The notes: generated by a model not told the origin, from the letters alone. DNA of 64,000 nucleotides from Mycolicibacterium tokaiense (GCF_010725885.1 NZ_AP022600.1:4898001-4962000); one strand, 5' to 3'; shown: positions 17,927-27,315, counted from the stretch's first letter. Numbers and translations are program-made.

Positions 17927-19846
17927 ATGAAGCCGGCCTCGCCCTACGTCGGTGAGGTCACGCGCAGCCTGCTCGGGGCGCTGCTGGTGATCGCGGTGGC
18001 GCTGCTGTGGGGCCAGCCGGTGGGCGCCATGGCTGCCGGCGGCGGCGCGGCGATCGCCGGTGCCGCAGCGCTGCAAGACAATCCGCGACGATTGCGGTCC
18101 GCGGTCACGGTCACGGCGACCGCGGGTGCTGCCGTACTTCTCGGTACCACCGCGAGTGCGCACGGTCTGCTGACTGCGCTCGTCGTCCTGCTGTGGTCGG
18201 TGGGCGCCGGGCTGGTGTGGGCGGTCAGCGCGAACACCGGACTGGTGGCCGCGGCTCTGGGCGCCCTGCTGGTGTGCTGCGCGCGCGAACCGGTGTCGGC
18301 ACCGGATGCGGTGATCGCCACTCTGCTGGCGGTGGGCGGCGGCCTCACCCAGGTGGCCCTGGTGGCCGCGTGGCCGCGCCAGCAGTGGCGGGTGCAGCGG
18401 GACGCGCTGGCGGCCGCCTACCGGTCGGTGGCGGCGGGGGCCCGGGCTCTGACCACCGATCCTGCGGCCACCTTCGACGTCGCTCCCCTGCTTGCGCTGC
18501 GCGAGGCCCACACCCTGACCGAGGAACAGGCACGCCGCCGGCCGCCGGCGGTGCGGGGGTTGTTCGGATTGCCGGAGCGGGTGGCGATGACCATCACCGC
18601 AATACAGACGGCGTCGGCGGACCCTGCCACCCGGGTGGTGCTGACCGCCTCGGCCGAGGCACTCGACGGCATCGCCGACGGTTCGCGCGCCGCTGCCGAG
18701 GCGGGCCTGACCGCGCTGGACACCGCGGTGGACGGCGTCGGCGCCGCGGCGGTGCTTCCGGCCAGGCGCCTGCAGACCCTGGTGCACGAGGCGGCGACGC
18801 TGCGCTTCGGTGGGTCGACGGGTCCGCTTGCCACCCTGGCATCGGCGCGAAAGTCCTTGCACAACGAGATGTCCTGGAATTCGCCGGTGCTGCGGCACGC
18901 CGTGCGCCTCGGTGCCGCCGCGGGGCTGGGGGCTGCCGCGGTCGCACTCACGGGGATGGCCCAGGGGTACTGGGTGGCGCTGACGGTGCTGTTGGTGGTG
19001 CGCCCCGAGACCGCGCACACCTACACCCGTTGCGTGGTGCGGGTGGCCGCTCTGGTGGGCGGGGTGGTGGTGGCCACCGGGGTCAGCGCGCTGTGGCACC
19101 CCGCGGGCCTGGTGTCCGCCGTGCTGGCCGTGGCGTGCGTGGGGGTGGCCTACGCCGTCTCGGGCATCGGTTCGGTGGCGGTGACCGGCGCGGTGGCCGC
19201 CGCCACCGTGTTCCTGGCCGACATCGCCACCGCGGCACCCACCGACGCGCTCGGGGAACGGGCGTTGGCGGCCGTCCTCGGGGGCGCTCTGGCCATCAGC
19301 GGGCACGTGTTGTTGCCGGACCGGTCACTGGTGCGCCTGCATCAGCGGGCCGGGGAGCTGCTGAAGGCGGAGATCGACTATGCGGCGACGGTCATCCGTG
19401 GCCTGGTTCATCCGATGCCCGACGCGGAGGCAACCTTGTCGGCGTCCTGGGAACGTACGGTGCGCGCCCGATCGGCGTTCGAGGCCGCCACCGGCAGTGG
19501 CCGCGCCGATGTGGCAGCGGTGCGACGCTGGCTCACCACCTACCGTGCGGGGATCAACGCCGTGACGGCATCGTGTGCGGTACTCGAGCGTCACGTGCCT
19601 GCCTCCCGCACCCAGACCCTGGACCGTCGCTTCGTGGTGGCCGTGGACGATTTCGTGGATGCCCTGCGCGGCGAGACCCCTCGGGCCGGGCAGGCGTGGA
19701 CACTGGACGCCACCCATCTGGTGTCCACCGAACAGCAGGTGCGGGAGTCTGCGGCGCACCTGGACAAGACCCACGTTGCGCAGCGGGTCCTGGTGGGCGA
19801 GATCGAGACCATCACCCGGCATCTGATGGCTGTCGCCGACGCGTGA
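17927..19846 (+). CDS. FUSC-family integral membrane protein (aromatic-acid exporter-like)
   Basis: 639 residues. Two blocks of about six hydrophobic helices (roughly 12-155 and 325-470) are each followed by a soluble helical domain, the duplicated FUSC/YccS/AaeB layout; the second block holds the family-like GYWVALTVLLVVRPETAHTYTR. Such proteins are proposed efflux pumps for aromatic acids or cell-envelope proteins; no substrate is known here. Start at ATG 17927 because of a -10 box 7 bp upstream; ATG 17918 would add three residues. Divergent from the Rv1874-like gene by about 40 bp. Confidence 0.82.
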   Translation: MKPASPYVGEVTRSLLGALLVIAVALLWGQPVGAMAAGGGAAIAGAAALQDNPRRLRSAVTVTATAGAAVLLGTTASAHGLLTALVVLLWSVGAGLVWAVSANTGLVAAALGALLVCCAREPVSAPDAVIATLLAVGGGLTQVALVAAWPRQQWRVQRDALAAAYRSVAAGARALTTDPAATFDVAPLLALREAHTLTEEQARRRPPAVRGLFGLPERVAMTITAIQTASADPATRVVLTASAEALDGIADGSRAAAEAGLTALDTAVDGVGAAAVLPARRLQTLVHEAATLRFGGSTGPLATLASARKSLHNEMSWNSPVLRHAVRLGAAAGLGAAAVALTGMAQGYWVALTVLLVVRPETAHTYTRCVVRVAALVGGVVVATGVSALWHPAGLVSAVLAVACVGVAYAVSGIGSVAVTGAVAAATVFLADIATAAPTDALGERALAAVLGGALAISGHVLLPDRSLVRLHQRAGELLKAEIDYAATVIRGLVHPMPDAEATLSASWERTVRARSAFEAATGSGRADVAAVRRWLTTYRAGINAVTASCAVLERHVPASRTQTLDRRFVVAVDDFVDALRGETPRAGQAWTLDATHLVSTEQQVRESAAHLDKTHVAQRVLVGEIETITRHLMAVADA

Positions 19847-19916
19847 ATTGACCTGTTGCCGTTGCATTTTCGTCTTGTCCGGTCTGCTGCCGCACCGAGC
19901 CGGGGCAACCTGCCCT

Positions 19917-19938
19917 TACAATTGTCGACAGTCGACGG
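19917..19938 (+). promoter_or_regulatory. GntR promoter: -10 box TACAAT plus operator copy 1
   Basis: TACAAT (19917-19922) fits a TANNNT -10 box; it runs into TTGTCGACAGTCGACGG (19922-19938), which agrees at 14 of 17 positions with the perfect palindrome before the allophanate hydrolase gene. A repressor bound here would cover the transcription start of its own gene. The two matched copies point to autoregulation by the GntR protein. Confidence 0.65.
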
Positions 19939-19973
19939 ATTATGAACCCGCGGAGAGGACACCCAGCACCGCC

Positions 19974-20630
19974 ATGGCGGCACCCAGAACCCAGCCAGCA
20001 AGCGCACTTCCGGCGACTCTGGTCGAGGTCGCCGCCCACCGGGTGCGCGACGCCATCATGAGCGGATCGCTGCAACCCGGCGAGAAGATCGTCGAGGAGC
20101 AGCTGTGCGCCGATCTGGGCATCAGCCGGGCGCCGCTGCGGGAGGCGTTACGCCAGCTGGCCCAGCAGGGCCTCGTCGAACATCTCCCCCGCCGTGGGTC
20201 CCGGGTCGCGCAGTGGTCACCCCGGGACATCCTGCAGCTGTTCGAGCTGCGGGGTGTGCTGGAGCGGCATGCCATCGAATCCGCGTTGCCGCTGACCGAC
20301 CCCGACACCGCGCTGGCGCCTGTGCGCGCCGCTCTGGATCACATGCGCCGGGCCGGCACGGACCTGGAGCGCGACGACGCGCACCGCGAATTCCATGCCG
20401 CCGTCGTCGCCCTGGCCGACAACCGGCAGCTGGACATCGCGCTGGAGCCCATCCTGCTCAAGCTGCAGCTACCCATGGCGGTCAACCTGCGCGAAGAAGC
20501 CAGGCACCACCATGCGCACGATGGCATCGAGCGCCACGAATCGATTCTCACCGCGTTGTCGAGCAATGACGCCGCCGTGGTGGTGGCAGCCATGCACGAT
20601 CACGGCCACCTGAGTTATCTGCCGCTTTGA
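19974..20630 (+). CDS. GntR (FadR/VanR-type) transcriptional regulator of the ureide operon
   Basis: 218 residues. The N-terminal winged helix (about 15-80) reads VAAHRVRDAIMSGSLQPGEK, then EEQLCADLGISRAPLREALRQL, the GntR signature. The C-terminal FCD domain has the conserved Asp and His metal or ligand residues (DDAHREFHAAVV; HDGIERHESILTAL). It lies 83 bp before the allophanate hydrolase gene, and matching operators stand before both, so it is probably an autoregulated repressor of the ureide operon. The start is ATG 19974, 14 bp from an AGAGGAC site. Inducer unknown, perhaps biuret, allophanate or a related ureide. Confidence 0.9.
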   Translation: MAAPRTQPASALPATLVEVAAHRVRDAIMSGSLQPGEKIVEEQLCADLGISRAPLREALRQLAQQGLVEHLPRRGSRVAQWSPRDILQLFELRGVLERHAIESALPLTDPDTALAPVRAALDHMRRAGTDLERDDAHREFHAAVVALADNRQLDIALEPILLKLQLPMAVNLREEARHHHAHDGIERHESILTALSSNDAAVVVAAMHDHGHLSYLPL

Positions 20631-20694
20631 TCCGCGGTTTGCACCGGTCTTGCTAACACGATCGATACACGCGCGACCCTGATCCGCCATCATT

Positions 20695-20711
20695 CTGTCG
20701 ACAATCGACAG
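20695..20711 (+). promoter_or_regulatory. GntR operator copy 2, ureide operon
   Basis: CTGTCGACAATCGACAG is a perfect palindrome with 7-bp arms, ending two bases before the ATG at 20714. It contains GACAAT, a weak -10 match 8 bp before the ATG, and leaves no room for a ribosome site, so the operon is probably leaderless and the repressor would sit on the promoter. It matches the copy before the regulator gene at 14 of 17 positions. Confidence 0.7.
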
Positions 20712-20713
20712 TT

Positions 20714-22114
20714 ATGGTCGTCTACTCTTCGGGTCCGTCACTCGGGCCATCCGTTGCTGACATCCTGGAATCGCATGCGGGAGGGTCGGGTTCGCCCACC
20801 AAGACCGCCGCGCGTGTCGCCGACGCCATCGCCGCTCGCGGAGACGATGGCACCTGGCTGTCCACTGTCCCGCGCGACGAGCTCCTGGCGGCGGCCCGCG
20901 AGATCGAGAACCGCCCCGGAGCGCGGGCGCTGCCCCTGTACGGGGTGCCGTTCGGTGTGAAGGACAGCATCGACGTCGCCGGCGTCCCCACCACGCTGTC
21001 GTGCCCGGACTTCTCCTACGTTGCCACCGAGACCGCTCCGGTCGTCGCGCGCCTGCTCGACGCCGGGGCGCTGTACGTCGGCAAGACCAACCTCGACCAG
21101 TTCGCCACCGGACTGAACGGCACCCGCACGCCGTACACCGTGCCGCGCAGCATCTACAGCGCCGACATGATCTCCGGCGGCTCGTCGTCCGGATCGGCCC
21201 TGGCCGTCGCACTGGGGCAGGTGCCGTTCGCCGTCGCCACCGACACCGCGGGCTCGGGCCGGGTGCCCGCCGCCCTCAACGGTGTCATCGGTTTCAAGCC
21301 GTCGCGCGGGTTGCTGAGCACAGTCGGACTGGTACCGGCGTGCAAGTCGCTGGACTGCATCACGCTGATGGCCGGCTGCATCGACGACGTGGACCGCGTG
21401 TTCGACGTGATGGCCGCCCGCGACGACGACGATGCCTGGTCCCGCGACCGCGGCCCCCGCTACGACGGCGCCCGCATCCGGGTGGGCCTGCCTGCCGTCG
21501 ACGAGCTCGAGTTCTTCGGCGACGAGCCGATGAAGCAGGCCCACCTGGCATTCCGGCAGCGGCTGGCCGGCCAGGTGGACACCGTGGACGTGTCGCTGGC
21601 GCCCTTCCTGGCTGCCGGGGAGCTCCTGTATCAGGGGCCGTGGGTGGCCGAGCGGCTGGTGGTGTTCGGCGAATTCCTCTCGGCTGCACCGGATTCGATC
21701 CATCCGGTGGTACGGGACATCCTGCTGTCGGGGCAGCGCTACACCGCGGTGGACGCCTTCGCCGCACTACAGCGGTTGCAGGAGCTGCGCGCCGAGGTGG
21801 CCCGGCTGTGGCGCGACATGGATGTCCTGGTGGTGCCCACCATCGGCACCACCTTCACTGTCGACGAGGTGCTGGCGCGGCCCATCGACACCAACACCAT
21901 GCTGGGTCACTACACCCACTTCGGCAATCTGCTGGATCTGCTCGGGGTCGCGATCCCGCTGGGCACCCTGACCGACGGACGGCCCCACAGCGCGACCCTG
22001 CTGGGTGCCGCCCTCAGCGACGACACCGCACTGCACCTGGCCGCGCAGTTGCTCGACGAACCCCGCGTCGCTGTCCCGACCTCCACCGCCGTCCCCTCCA
22101 AGGAGCATCTGTGA
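20714..22114 (+). CDS. atzF: Allophanate hydrolase (amidase-signature enzyme, AtzF-like, short form)
   Basis: 466 residues, amidase-signature family. The Ser-cisSer-Lys triad is Lys83 (GVKDS), Ser157 (GGSSSGS) and Ser181 (TAGSGR). The block [17 protein letters not shown] and the spacing after SADMI are characteristic of allophanate hydrolases, which split allophanate to ammonia and CO2. AtzF-type proteins usually have an extra C-terminal domain of over 100 residues; here it is missing. The gene opens an operon with a BiuH-like hydrolase (GTGA overlap) and an NCS2-type permease behind a GntR operator. Other ureido or amide substrates cannot be excluded. Confidence 0.85.
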   Translation: MVVYSSGPSLGPSVADILESHAGGSGSPTKTAARVADAIAARGDDGTWLSTVPRDELLAAAREIENRPGARALPLYGVPFGVKDSIDVAGVPTTLSCPDFSYVATETAPVVARLLDAGALYVGKTNLDQFATGLNGTRTPYTVPRSIYSADMISGGSSSGSALAVALGQVPFAVATDTAGSGRVPAALNGVIGFKPSRGLLSTVGLVPACKSLDCITLMAGCIDDVDRVFDVMAARDDDDAWSRDRGPRYDGARIRVGLPAVDELEFFGDEPMKQAHLAFRQRLAGQVDTVDVSLAPFLAAGELLYQGPWVAERLVVFGEFLSAAPDSIHPVVRDILLSGQRYTAVDAFAALQRLQELRAEVARLWRDMDVLVVPTIGTTFTVDEVLARPIDTNTMLGHYTHFGNLLDLLGVAIPLGTLTDGRPHSATLLGAALSDDTALHLAAQLLDEPRVAVPTSTAVPSKEHL

Positions 22115-22803
22115 GTACTGCCGTCGAGATCCCCGCCGAGCCGTCGCCATTCGCGCTGATGGCCGGCAAGACCGCACTGATCGTCATCGACATGCAACGG
22201 GACTTCTTGCTGCCCGGCGGTTTCGGAGAGAGCCTGGGCAACGATGTCGGTCGGCTGGCCGCTGTGGTGGAGCCGCTGGCCGCGCTCATCGCCGCAGCGC
22301 GCCGGGCCGGCATCATGGTGATCCACACGCGCGAAGGTCATAAGCCCGATCTCTCGGACTGCCCGCCCGCCAAGCTGTCCCGCGGCGCCCCGTCGAAGCG
22401 CATCGGCGACCCGGGCAAGTACGGCCGCATCCTGATCCAGGGCGAGTACGGCCACGACATCGTTGACGAGCTGGCCCCGGCGCCGGGCGAGCTGGTGATC
22501 GACAAGCCCGGCAAAGGGGCCTTCTACGCCACCGAATTGCAGGACGTGCTGAGCGCGGGCGGCATCACCCAGTTGCTCATGACCGGCGTCACCACCGAGG
22601 TGTGTGTACACACCACCACCCGCGAAGCCAACGACCGCGGTTACGAGTGCCTGGTGGTATCCGATTGTGTCGGTTCATATTTCCCGGAGTTCCAGGAAGT
22701 CGGACTCAAGATGATCGCCGCCCAGGGCGGCATCTTCGGCTGGGTGGCCGACACGGCCGCCGTCATCCCCGCACTCACCTCGCTGACCCCCACCCCTGCC
22801 TGA
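22111..22803 (+). CDS. Cysteine hydrolase, biuret/triuret amidohydrolase-like (isochorismatase fold)
   Basis: 230 residues. Catalytic triad Asp27 (VIDMQRDF), Lys132 (DKPGKGAF) and Cys165 (TTEVCVHTT). Stretches [16 protein letters not shown] and [11 protein letters not shown] are nearly those of the characterised biuret hydrolase BiuH, whose triad has similar spacing. It should deaminate biuret (or triuret) to allophanate (or biuret), which the preceding gene's product then breaks down. The start is GTG 22111, overlapping the upstream stop by 4 bp; a much longer upstream opening of the frame lies inside atzF. The choice between biuret and triuret is not decidable here. Confidence 0.87.
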   Translation: MSTAVEIPAEPSPFALMAGKTALIVIDMQRDFLLPGGFGESLGNDVGRLAAVVEPLAALIAAARRAGIMVIHTREGHKPDLSDCPPAKLSRGAPSKRIGDPGKYGRILIQGEYGHDIVDELAPAPGELVIDKPGKGAFYATELQDVLSAGGITQLLMTGVTTEVCVHTTTREANDRGYECLVVSDCVGSYFPEFQEVGLKMIAAQGGIFGWVADTAAVIPALTSLTPTPA

Positions 22804-22813
22804 GAGGACCGTC

Positions 22814-24388
22814 ATGAGCACAGACGTCACACCGGTACAGCACACCTCCGGTATCCCCTGGTGGACCCGGGGCGATCTCAATGCGTTCTTCGGGCTGGGG
22901 TTCAACATCCTGGTCAATGTCCTGACCCTGACCGGGCTGATGATCGGCGTCGTCGCCGTACCCGCGGGCGACGTTCTGGGCACGGTGCTGCCGGCGCTGG
23001 GCGTCGCGCTGATCCTGGGCAATCTGTACTACACGTTCCTGGCCCGGCGGCTCGCGAAGCGCGAAAACCGCAGCGACGTCACGGCATTGCCCTACGGGCC
23101 CAGCGTGCCCCACATGTTCATCGTGGTGTTCGTGGTGATGCTGCCCGTGTACCTGAACACCGACGACCCCGTGCGCGCCTGGGAGGCCGGATTGGCATGG
23201 GCGTTTCTGATCGGCGTGATCGTGATGATCGGCGCCTTCGTCGGGCCCTACATCCGCAAACTCACTCCGCGCGCAGCCATGCTGGGCACGCTGGCCGGCA
23301 TCTCCATCACGTTCATCTCGATGCGACCGGCGGCGCAGATGTGGGAGGCCGCGTGGATCGGTCTGCCCGTGCTGGCGATCATCCTGATCGGCTTCTTCAC
23401 CAACATGAAGCTGCCGTTCAACATCCCGGTCGGCCTGGCAGCGCTGCTGGTGGGCACCGCGATCGGCTGGGCGGGCGGGTTCATGTCGGCGCCCGATGTC
23501 ACCGCGGCGGTGTCCAACATCGCCATCGGCATCCCGGATCTGCGGATCGATCTTCTGTTCAACGGTTTGTCAGACCTGGCGCCGCTGCTGGGGACCGCGA
23601 TCCCGCTGGGCGTGTACAACTTCACCGAGGCCATGAGCAACGTCGAGTCCGCCGCGGCGGCCGGGGACAACTACAACCTGCGCAGTGTGCTGCTGGCCGA
23701 CGGAGCCGGGGCCGTCGTCGGCTCGGCCTTCGGGTCGCCCTTCCCGCCGGCGGTGTACATCGGCCACCCCGGCTGGAAGGACGCCGGAGGGCGCGCGTCG
23801 TACTCGCTGGCCAGCGGCGTGGCCATCGGAATCCTCTGCTTCATAGGCCTTTTCGGCATCCTCGATGCACTGCTGCCGGTGCCGGCGATCGTGCCCATCC
23901 TGCTCTACATCGGTCTCCTGATCGGCGCGCAGGCGTTCCAGGCGGTACCGCGGCTGCACGCGGTGGCCGTGGTGGCCGCACTGCTACCCAACCTCGCGGA
24001 ATGGGGTCGCGGGCTGATCGACAATGCGCTGAACGCCGCGGGCACCTCGGCCGCCGAAGTGGGCATGGAAGCTCTCAACAGCGCCGGCGTGGTCTACGAA
24101 GGCCTGAAGGTGCTCGGCGAAGGCGCGGTACTGGTGGGCCTGATCCTGGGCAGCATGGTCTGCTTCATCCTGGAGAAGAAGTTCGTCTACGCCGCGATCG
24201 CCGCCGCGGTGGGTGCGGCGCTGTCGTTCATCGGGCTGATCCATGCTCCCCAGGTGGAGTGGGCGGCCAGCCCCGCGGTGTCACTGGGCTACCTGTTCTT
24301 CGCCGTGGTGTGCTTGATCTACCACGTCCTGCCGGGGTCCAAGGAGCCGGTGGTGGTCGACGAGTCGGATGTGGTGGCCGGGCACTGA
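22814..24388 (+). CDS. NCS2/AzgA-type nucleobase permease of the ureide operon
   Basis: 524 residues with about 12-14 hydrophobic segments. It opens with a soluble end and RGDLNAFFGLGFNILVNVL, and contains VTALPYGPSVPHMF and LGVYNFTEAMSNVESA, resembling xanthine/uracil/adenine permeases of the NCS2 group in place and spacing. It follows the cysteine hydrolase by 10 bp with a GAGAGGA ribosome site. As part of the ureide operon it probably imports the substrate, a nucleobase-like or linear ureide compound; that is inferred. Confidence 0.82.
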   Translation: MSTDVTPVQHTSGIPWWTRGDLNAFFGLGFNILVNVLTLTGLMIGVVAVPAGDVLGTVLPALGVALILGNLYYTFLARRLAKRENRSDVTALPYGPSVPHMFIVVFVVMLPVYLNTDDPVRAWEAGLAWAFLIGVIVMIGAFVGPYIRKLTPRAAMLGTLAGISITFISMRPAAQMWEAAWIGLPVLAIILIGFFTNMKLPFNIPVGLAALLVGTAIGWAGGFMSAPDVTAAVSNIAIGIPDLRIDLLFNGLSDLAPLLGTAIPLGVYNFTEAMSNVESAAAAGDNYNLRSVLLADGAGAVVGSAFGSPFPPAVYIGHPGWKDAGGRASYSLASGVAIGILCFIGLFGILDALLPVPAIVPILLYIGLLIGAQAFQAVPRLHAVAVVAALLPNLAEWGRGLIDNALNAAGTSAAEVGMEALNSAGVVYEGLKVLGEGAVLVGLILGSMVCFILEKKFVYAAIAAAVGAALSFIGLIHAPQVEWAASPAVSLGYLFFAVVCLIYHVLPGSKEPVVVDESDVVAGH

Positions 24389-24431
24389 CCGTGGCGTGAA
24401 CGTTTTGGCTCGCCGCGACGTTACACGCGGA

Positions 24432-26087
24432 ATGAGCACCTCGACGGACCTTGTTGTCACCAATGCCCGCGTCTACACCTGCGATCCCGCATCGAGCTGG
24501 GCGGAGGCGATAGCCGTATCCGATGGCCTGATCACCGCGGTGGGGACCGCCGCGGACGTAGCTGAGCACGTCGGGGCCGACACCGTGGTGGTCGACGCGG
24601 GTGGGCGCATGGTCATGCCCGGTCTGGCCGACGTGCACACCCACCTCATGCTCGGTGGAAACGCGATGGCATGGGAACTGACCATGCCACCCAGCGCCAC
24701 CCTCGAGGAGATACTCACCGCGGTGGAGGCACACGCGCGTACACTCGCCGCAGACGAGTGGATCGTGGGTGGAATCGTCGGCAGCCCCGTGCTGGATGAG
24801 CTTGCCTCCGGCGGGTACCTCGCGGCACTGGACAGGGCTGCCGGTGGGCGACCGGTGGTGCTGCGCGACGACTCGTATCACAACCGGTGGGTGAATTCGG
24901 TAGCTCTGGAGCGCATGGGCATTGATGAATCGACCCCTGCCCCGCCCACGGGAATCATCGGCAAGGACCGCAACGGACACCTGACCGGCCTGCTCTACGA
25001 GTCGGCCTCCGACCTGGCCGAGAACGCCGCCGCAGCAGCCATCGCCGATGCGGCCGGGCGTGATCGAGTGGCCATAGGGACTGCGATCTCGCTGATGAAC
25101 TCCTTCGGGATCACGGCAATTCAGGATGCTGCGACTCTGGAGCCCTCGCTGCGCGCGCTGAGCGACCTCGACGACAAGGGTGAATTGACAGCGTGGGTGG
25201 TGGGCACGCTTCCGGCTCGGCCGTGGATGTCGGACAACATCGCAGGAAACGATCTGTACGTCGCTGCGCCTGCCTATCGCAGGAACCAGGTACGCCCCGA
25301 CTTTGCGAAGTTCTTCCTGGACGGGGTCCCGATGACACGCACGTCGGCACTCCTGCAGCCGTACCTCTGCCATGGGCCTCACGAGGATCCAGCGGACGTG
25401 GGGCCGCTGTTCTGGTCCGACGACGAACTCCTGGATGCCCTCGAGCGTTGCCATGCGGCAGGACTGGGGGCAAAGTTCCACGCCACGGGTGACCGAGCCG
25501 TGCAACAGGCGCTCAACGCCGTTGAGATATTCCGAGAGCGCCATGGTGCCGGGCGGCTGTTCCACATCGCCCACGTGGCCTATATCGCACCCGCGGATCT
25601 GGCGCGGTTCGCCGCACTGGGAGTGGTCGCCGACGCGTCGCCGTACATCTGGTTCCCGACACCGTTTGCCGGCATCATCAACAGTCAGGTGCCGCCGGCG
25701 ATCGTCGATCGATCCTGGCCGTTCCGGGATCTGCTCGATCACAGGGCCGTGCTGGCTGTCGGGTCCGACTGGCCCGTCGTTCCGAGCCCGAACCCGTGGA
25801 TCGCCCTCGAGGCGCTAATCACCCGGGCCAATCCCGACCCTGACATCGACGGGCAGAGCAACCCGTCGGCCGCAATAACCCTGAGTGAGGCCATCTCAGT
25901 GCTCACCACGTCCGGCGCAGAAGCGATGGGCATGGGTGAGACCAACGGCGTCATCACACCCGGGCGATCTGCTGACTTCATCGTGCTGAACCACAACTTG
26001 TTCGACGTCGAGGCAACCGAGATCCACCGAACGACCGCGTTGCAGACCTATTTTCGAGGGCGGAGAGTCCACGGGACAGAACTGTGA
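24432..26087 (+). CDS. Amidohydrolase family protein (YtcJ-like, amidohydrolase 3)
   Basis: 551 residues, metal-dependent amidohydrolase fold. The N-terminal metal motif is HTH at 69-71 (LADVHTHLML); later elements are AKFHATGDRAVQQ, HIAHVAYI and the distal VGSDWPV with the catalytic aspartate, then a beta-sandwich end (SADFIVLNHNL). These proteins hydrolyse N-acyl, amide or ring C-N bonds; none has a firm general substrate. It lies 43 bp after the permease, and a near-inverted repeat (GCGTGAACG at 24394, CGTTACACGC at 24419) precedes it, so it may have its own control. It might extend the ureide pathway. Confidence 0.84.
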   Translation: MSTSTDLVVTNARVYTCDPASSWAEAIAVSDGLITAVGTAADVAEHVGADTVVVDAGGRMVMPGLADVHTHLMLGGNAMAWELTMPPSATLEEILTAVEAHARTLAADEWIVGGIVGSPVLDELASGGYLAALDRAAGGRPVVLRDDSYHNRWVNSVALERMGIDESTPAPPTGIIGKDRNGHLTGLLYESASDLAENAAAAAIADAAGRDRVAIGTAISLMNSFGITAIQDAATLEPSLRALSDLDDKGELTAWVVGTLPARPWMSDNIAGNDLYVAAPAYRRNQVRPDFAKFFLDGVPMTRTSALLQPYLCHGPHEDPADVGPLFWSDDELLDALERCHAAGLGAKFHATGDRAVQQALNAVEIFRERHGAGRLFHIAHVAYIAPADLARFAALGVVADASPYIWFPTPFAGIINSQVPPAIVDRSWPFRDLLDHRAVLAVGSDWPVVPSPNPWIALEALITRANPDPDIDGQSNPSAAITLSEAISVLTTSGAEAMGMGETNGVITPGRSADFIVLNHNLFDVEATEIHRTTALQTYFRGRRVHGTEL

Positions 26088-26108
26088 CTCGTGGGAAGGA
26101 CGGGGCTG

Positions 26109-26750
26109 TCACCGATTCGACGCTGATAGGTCGTTGCGGAGCCGGCGCTTGGCACGGTGGAGGCGAGACGCCACTGTTCCCACCGGCACCCCCAAGATGC
26201 CGGCGATCTCCGTGTTCCGGTAGCCCTCGATGCAGGCGAAGTAGACGACACCACGAAGCTCGACTGGTAAGCGGAGCAGCGCCGAATGGGCTTCGCCGAC
26301 CATCCGGCTCAGTGCCTCGGTCTCCGCCGATTGCTGACACTGGTCAATCCATCGAGAATCGACAGCCACCTGGACCTCGACGCCCTCCGCCGACATGCGC
26401 TCGACTGGTCGTCTCTGAGCTCGCCGGTGGTTGTCCAGCCATTTGTTGACCAGGATGCGATGCAGCCACGAGCGGATATTCGAGCCTTCGCGGAACGTCC
26501 CCAGGGACACATAGGCTCTCGCCATCGTTTCCTGCACCAGGTCTTCTGCATCAGGACGCTGACTGGTCAGCGCCAACGCATGCCGAAAGAGGTAGGACCT
26601 CAGGGGCAGGACATCACGGTCGTACTGCGCCTTATCGACAGTTTCGGCCGCCTCGAAACCCTCGTCCACCTCGGACGTCGTGGCCACAACAACGGGGACG
26701 GCGCCGTCGGTGCCGGTGATCTGATCATTCTCGATGTACCTGGACGCCAC
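26109..26750 (-). CDS. ECF-type RNA polymerase sigma factor
   Basis: 213 residues. Region 2 is clear: PDAEDLVQETMARAYVSLGTF, then SNIRSWLHRILVNKWLDNHRR (the -10 recognition helix); region 4 has YRNTEIAGILGVPVGTVASRLHRAKRRL. The layout resembles SigH/SigE-type sigmas, which answer redox or envelope stress. No RsrA/RseA-like anti-sigma gene follows; the upstream gene, 44 bp away on the same strand, encodes a cupin. GTG start at 26750; the first ~40 residues are poorly conserved and could be an over-extension. Confidence 0.88.
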   Translation of the reverse strand: MASRYIENDQITGTDGAVPVVVATTSEVDEGFEAAETVDKAQYDRDVLPLRSYLFRHALALTSQRPDAEDLVQETMARAYVSLGTFREGSNIRSWLHRILVNKWLDNHRRAQRRPVERMSAEGVEVQVAVDSRWIDQCQQSAETEALSRMVGEAHSALLRLPVELRGVVYFACIEGYRNTEIAGILGVPVGTVASRLHRAKRRLRNDLSASNR

Positions 26751-26794
26751 CGGTCGACGTGTCGACTGGATGCCGTTGCGTTACAGCGCCCGCA

Positions 26795-27178
26795 TCACTC
26801 CGGTATGAACGCCACTTCGGTGCCCGGCGCCAGAACGACGTACATCCGGCGCCAGGGGTCGTCGCCGACCAGTTGCCACTGATGTCCGCTGCCCACGGTG
26901 TCCTCCGCCAGCAGGATGTCGCCGGGGTACAGCACAAACTGCTCGCCGTCGCGGGTGACGAACTGCAGTGTGCCGCTCAAGGTCACGACCAGTTGTCGCA
27001 CCGGTGCGGTGTGCCAGGCCAGCTCTCCCCCGCCCGCGGTCTCCTCGACCGTGACGTGCGTCGTCGACATCGCTCCGGACACCAGGTCATCGTTGCGGCC
27101 CGGCTGCATGTCCAGACGCCCGACCTCCACGTGCGAGCCACCCTCTTGACCGGTCCACAATCGAACGCAACGAATCAT
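26795..27178 (-). CDS. Small cupin-domain protein
   Basis: 127 residues, one cupin barrel: WHTAPVRQLVVTLSGTLQFVTRDGEQFVLYPGDILLAEDTVGSGHQW (described here, residues about 73-120) contains the two cupin motifs with His in the first and second. A metal site is only partly complete. It precedes the sigma factor gene on the same strand; some cupins (ChrR type) act as anti-sigma factors, but this one lacks an obvious zinc anti-sigma domain, so the link is speculative. The start is ATG 27178; an in-frame GTG further up would run into the promoter of the DUF222 gene. Confidence 0.75.
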   Translation of the reverse strand: MIRCVRLWTGQEGGSHVEVGRLDMQPGRNDDLVSGAMSTTHVTVEETAGGGELAWHTAPVRQLVVTLSGTLQFVTRDGEQFVLYPGDILLAEDTVGSGHQWQLVGDDPWRRMYVVLAPGTEVAFIPE

Positions 27179-27296
27179 GGTGGTGATGCTACTGAGCGCG
27201 TCGAGACTGCACGCTGAGCGCAGTCTCGATGACATGCGAAAACCCCTGCGTCACTTGGGTATCTGGCGTCACATTCCGAGCCTTTTTGTCGGTGGT

Positions 27297-27312
27297 TCGA
27301 ACTAGTGTTCGA
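27297..27312 (+). promoter_or_regulatory. LexA SOS box of the 13E12-family gene
   Basis: TCGAACTAGTGTTCGA is a perfect match to the mycobacterial LexA site TCGAAC-N4-GTTCGA. It contains TAGTGT (27303-27308), a TANNNT -10 box ending 7 bp before the ATG at 27316, so LexA would lie on the promoter of a leaderless gene. SOS boxes are known at several 13E12-family genes of M. tuberculosis. Confidence 0.85.
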
Positions 27313-27315
27313 GGT

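Noticed and set aside
24228..25742. A 504-codon minus-strand frame opposite the YtcJ-like gene
   Set aside because: No recognisable domain; composition is that of an antisense shadow of the amidohydrolase.
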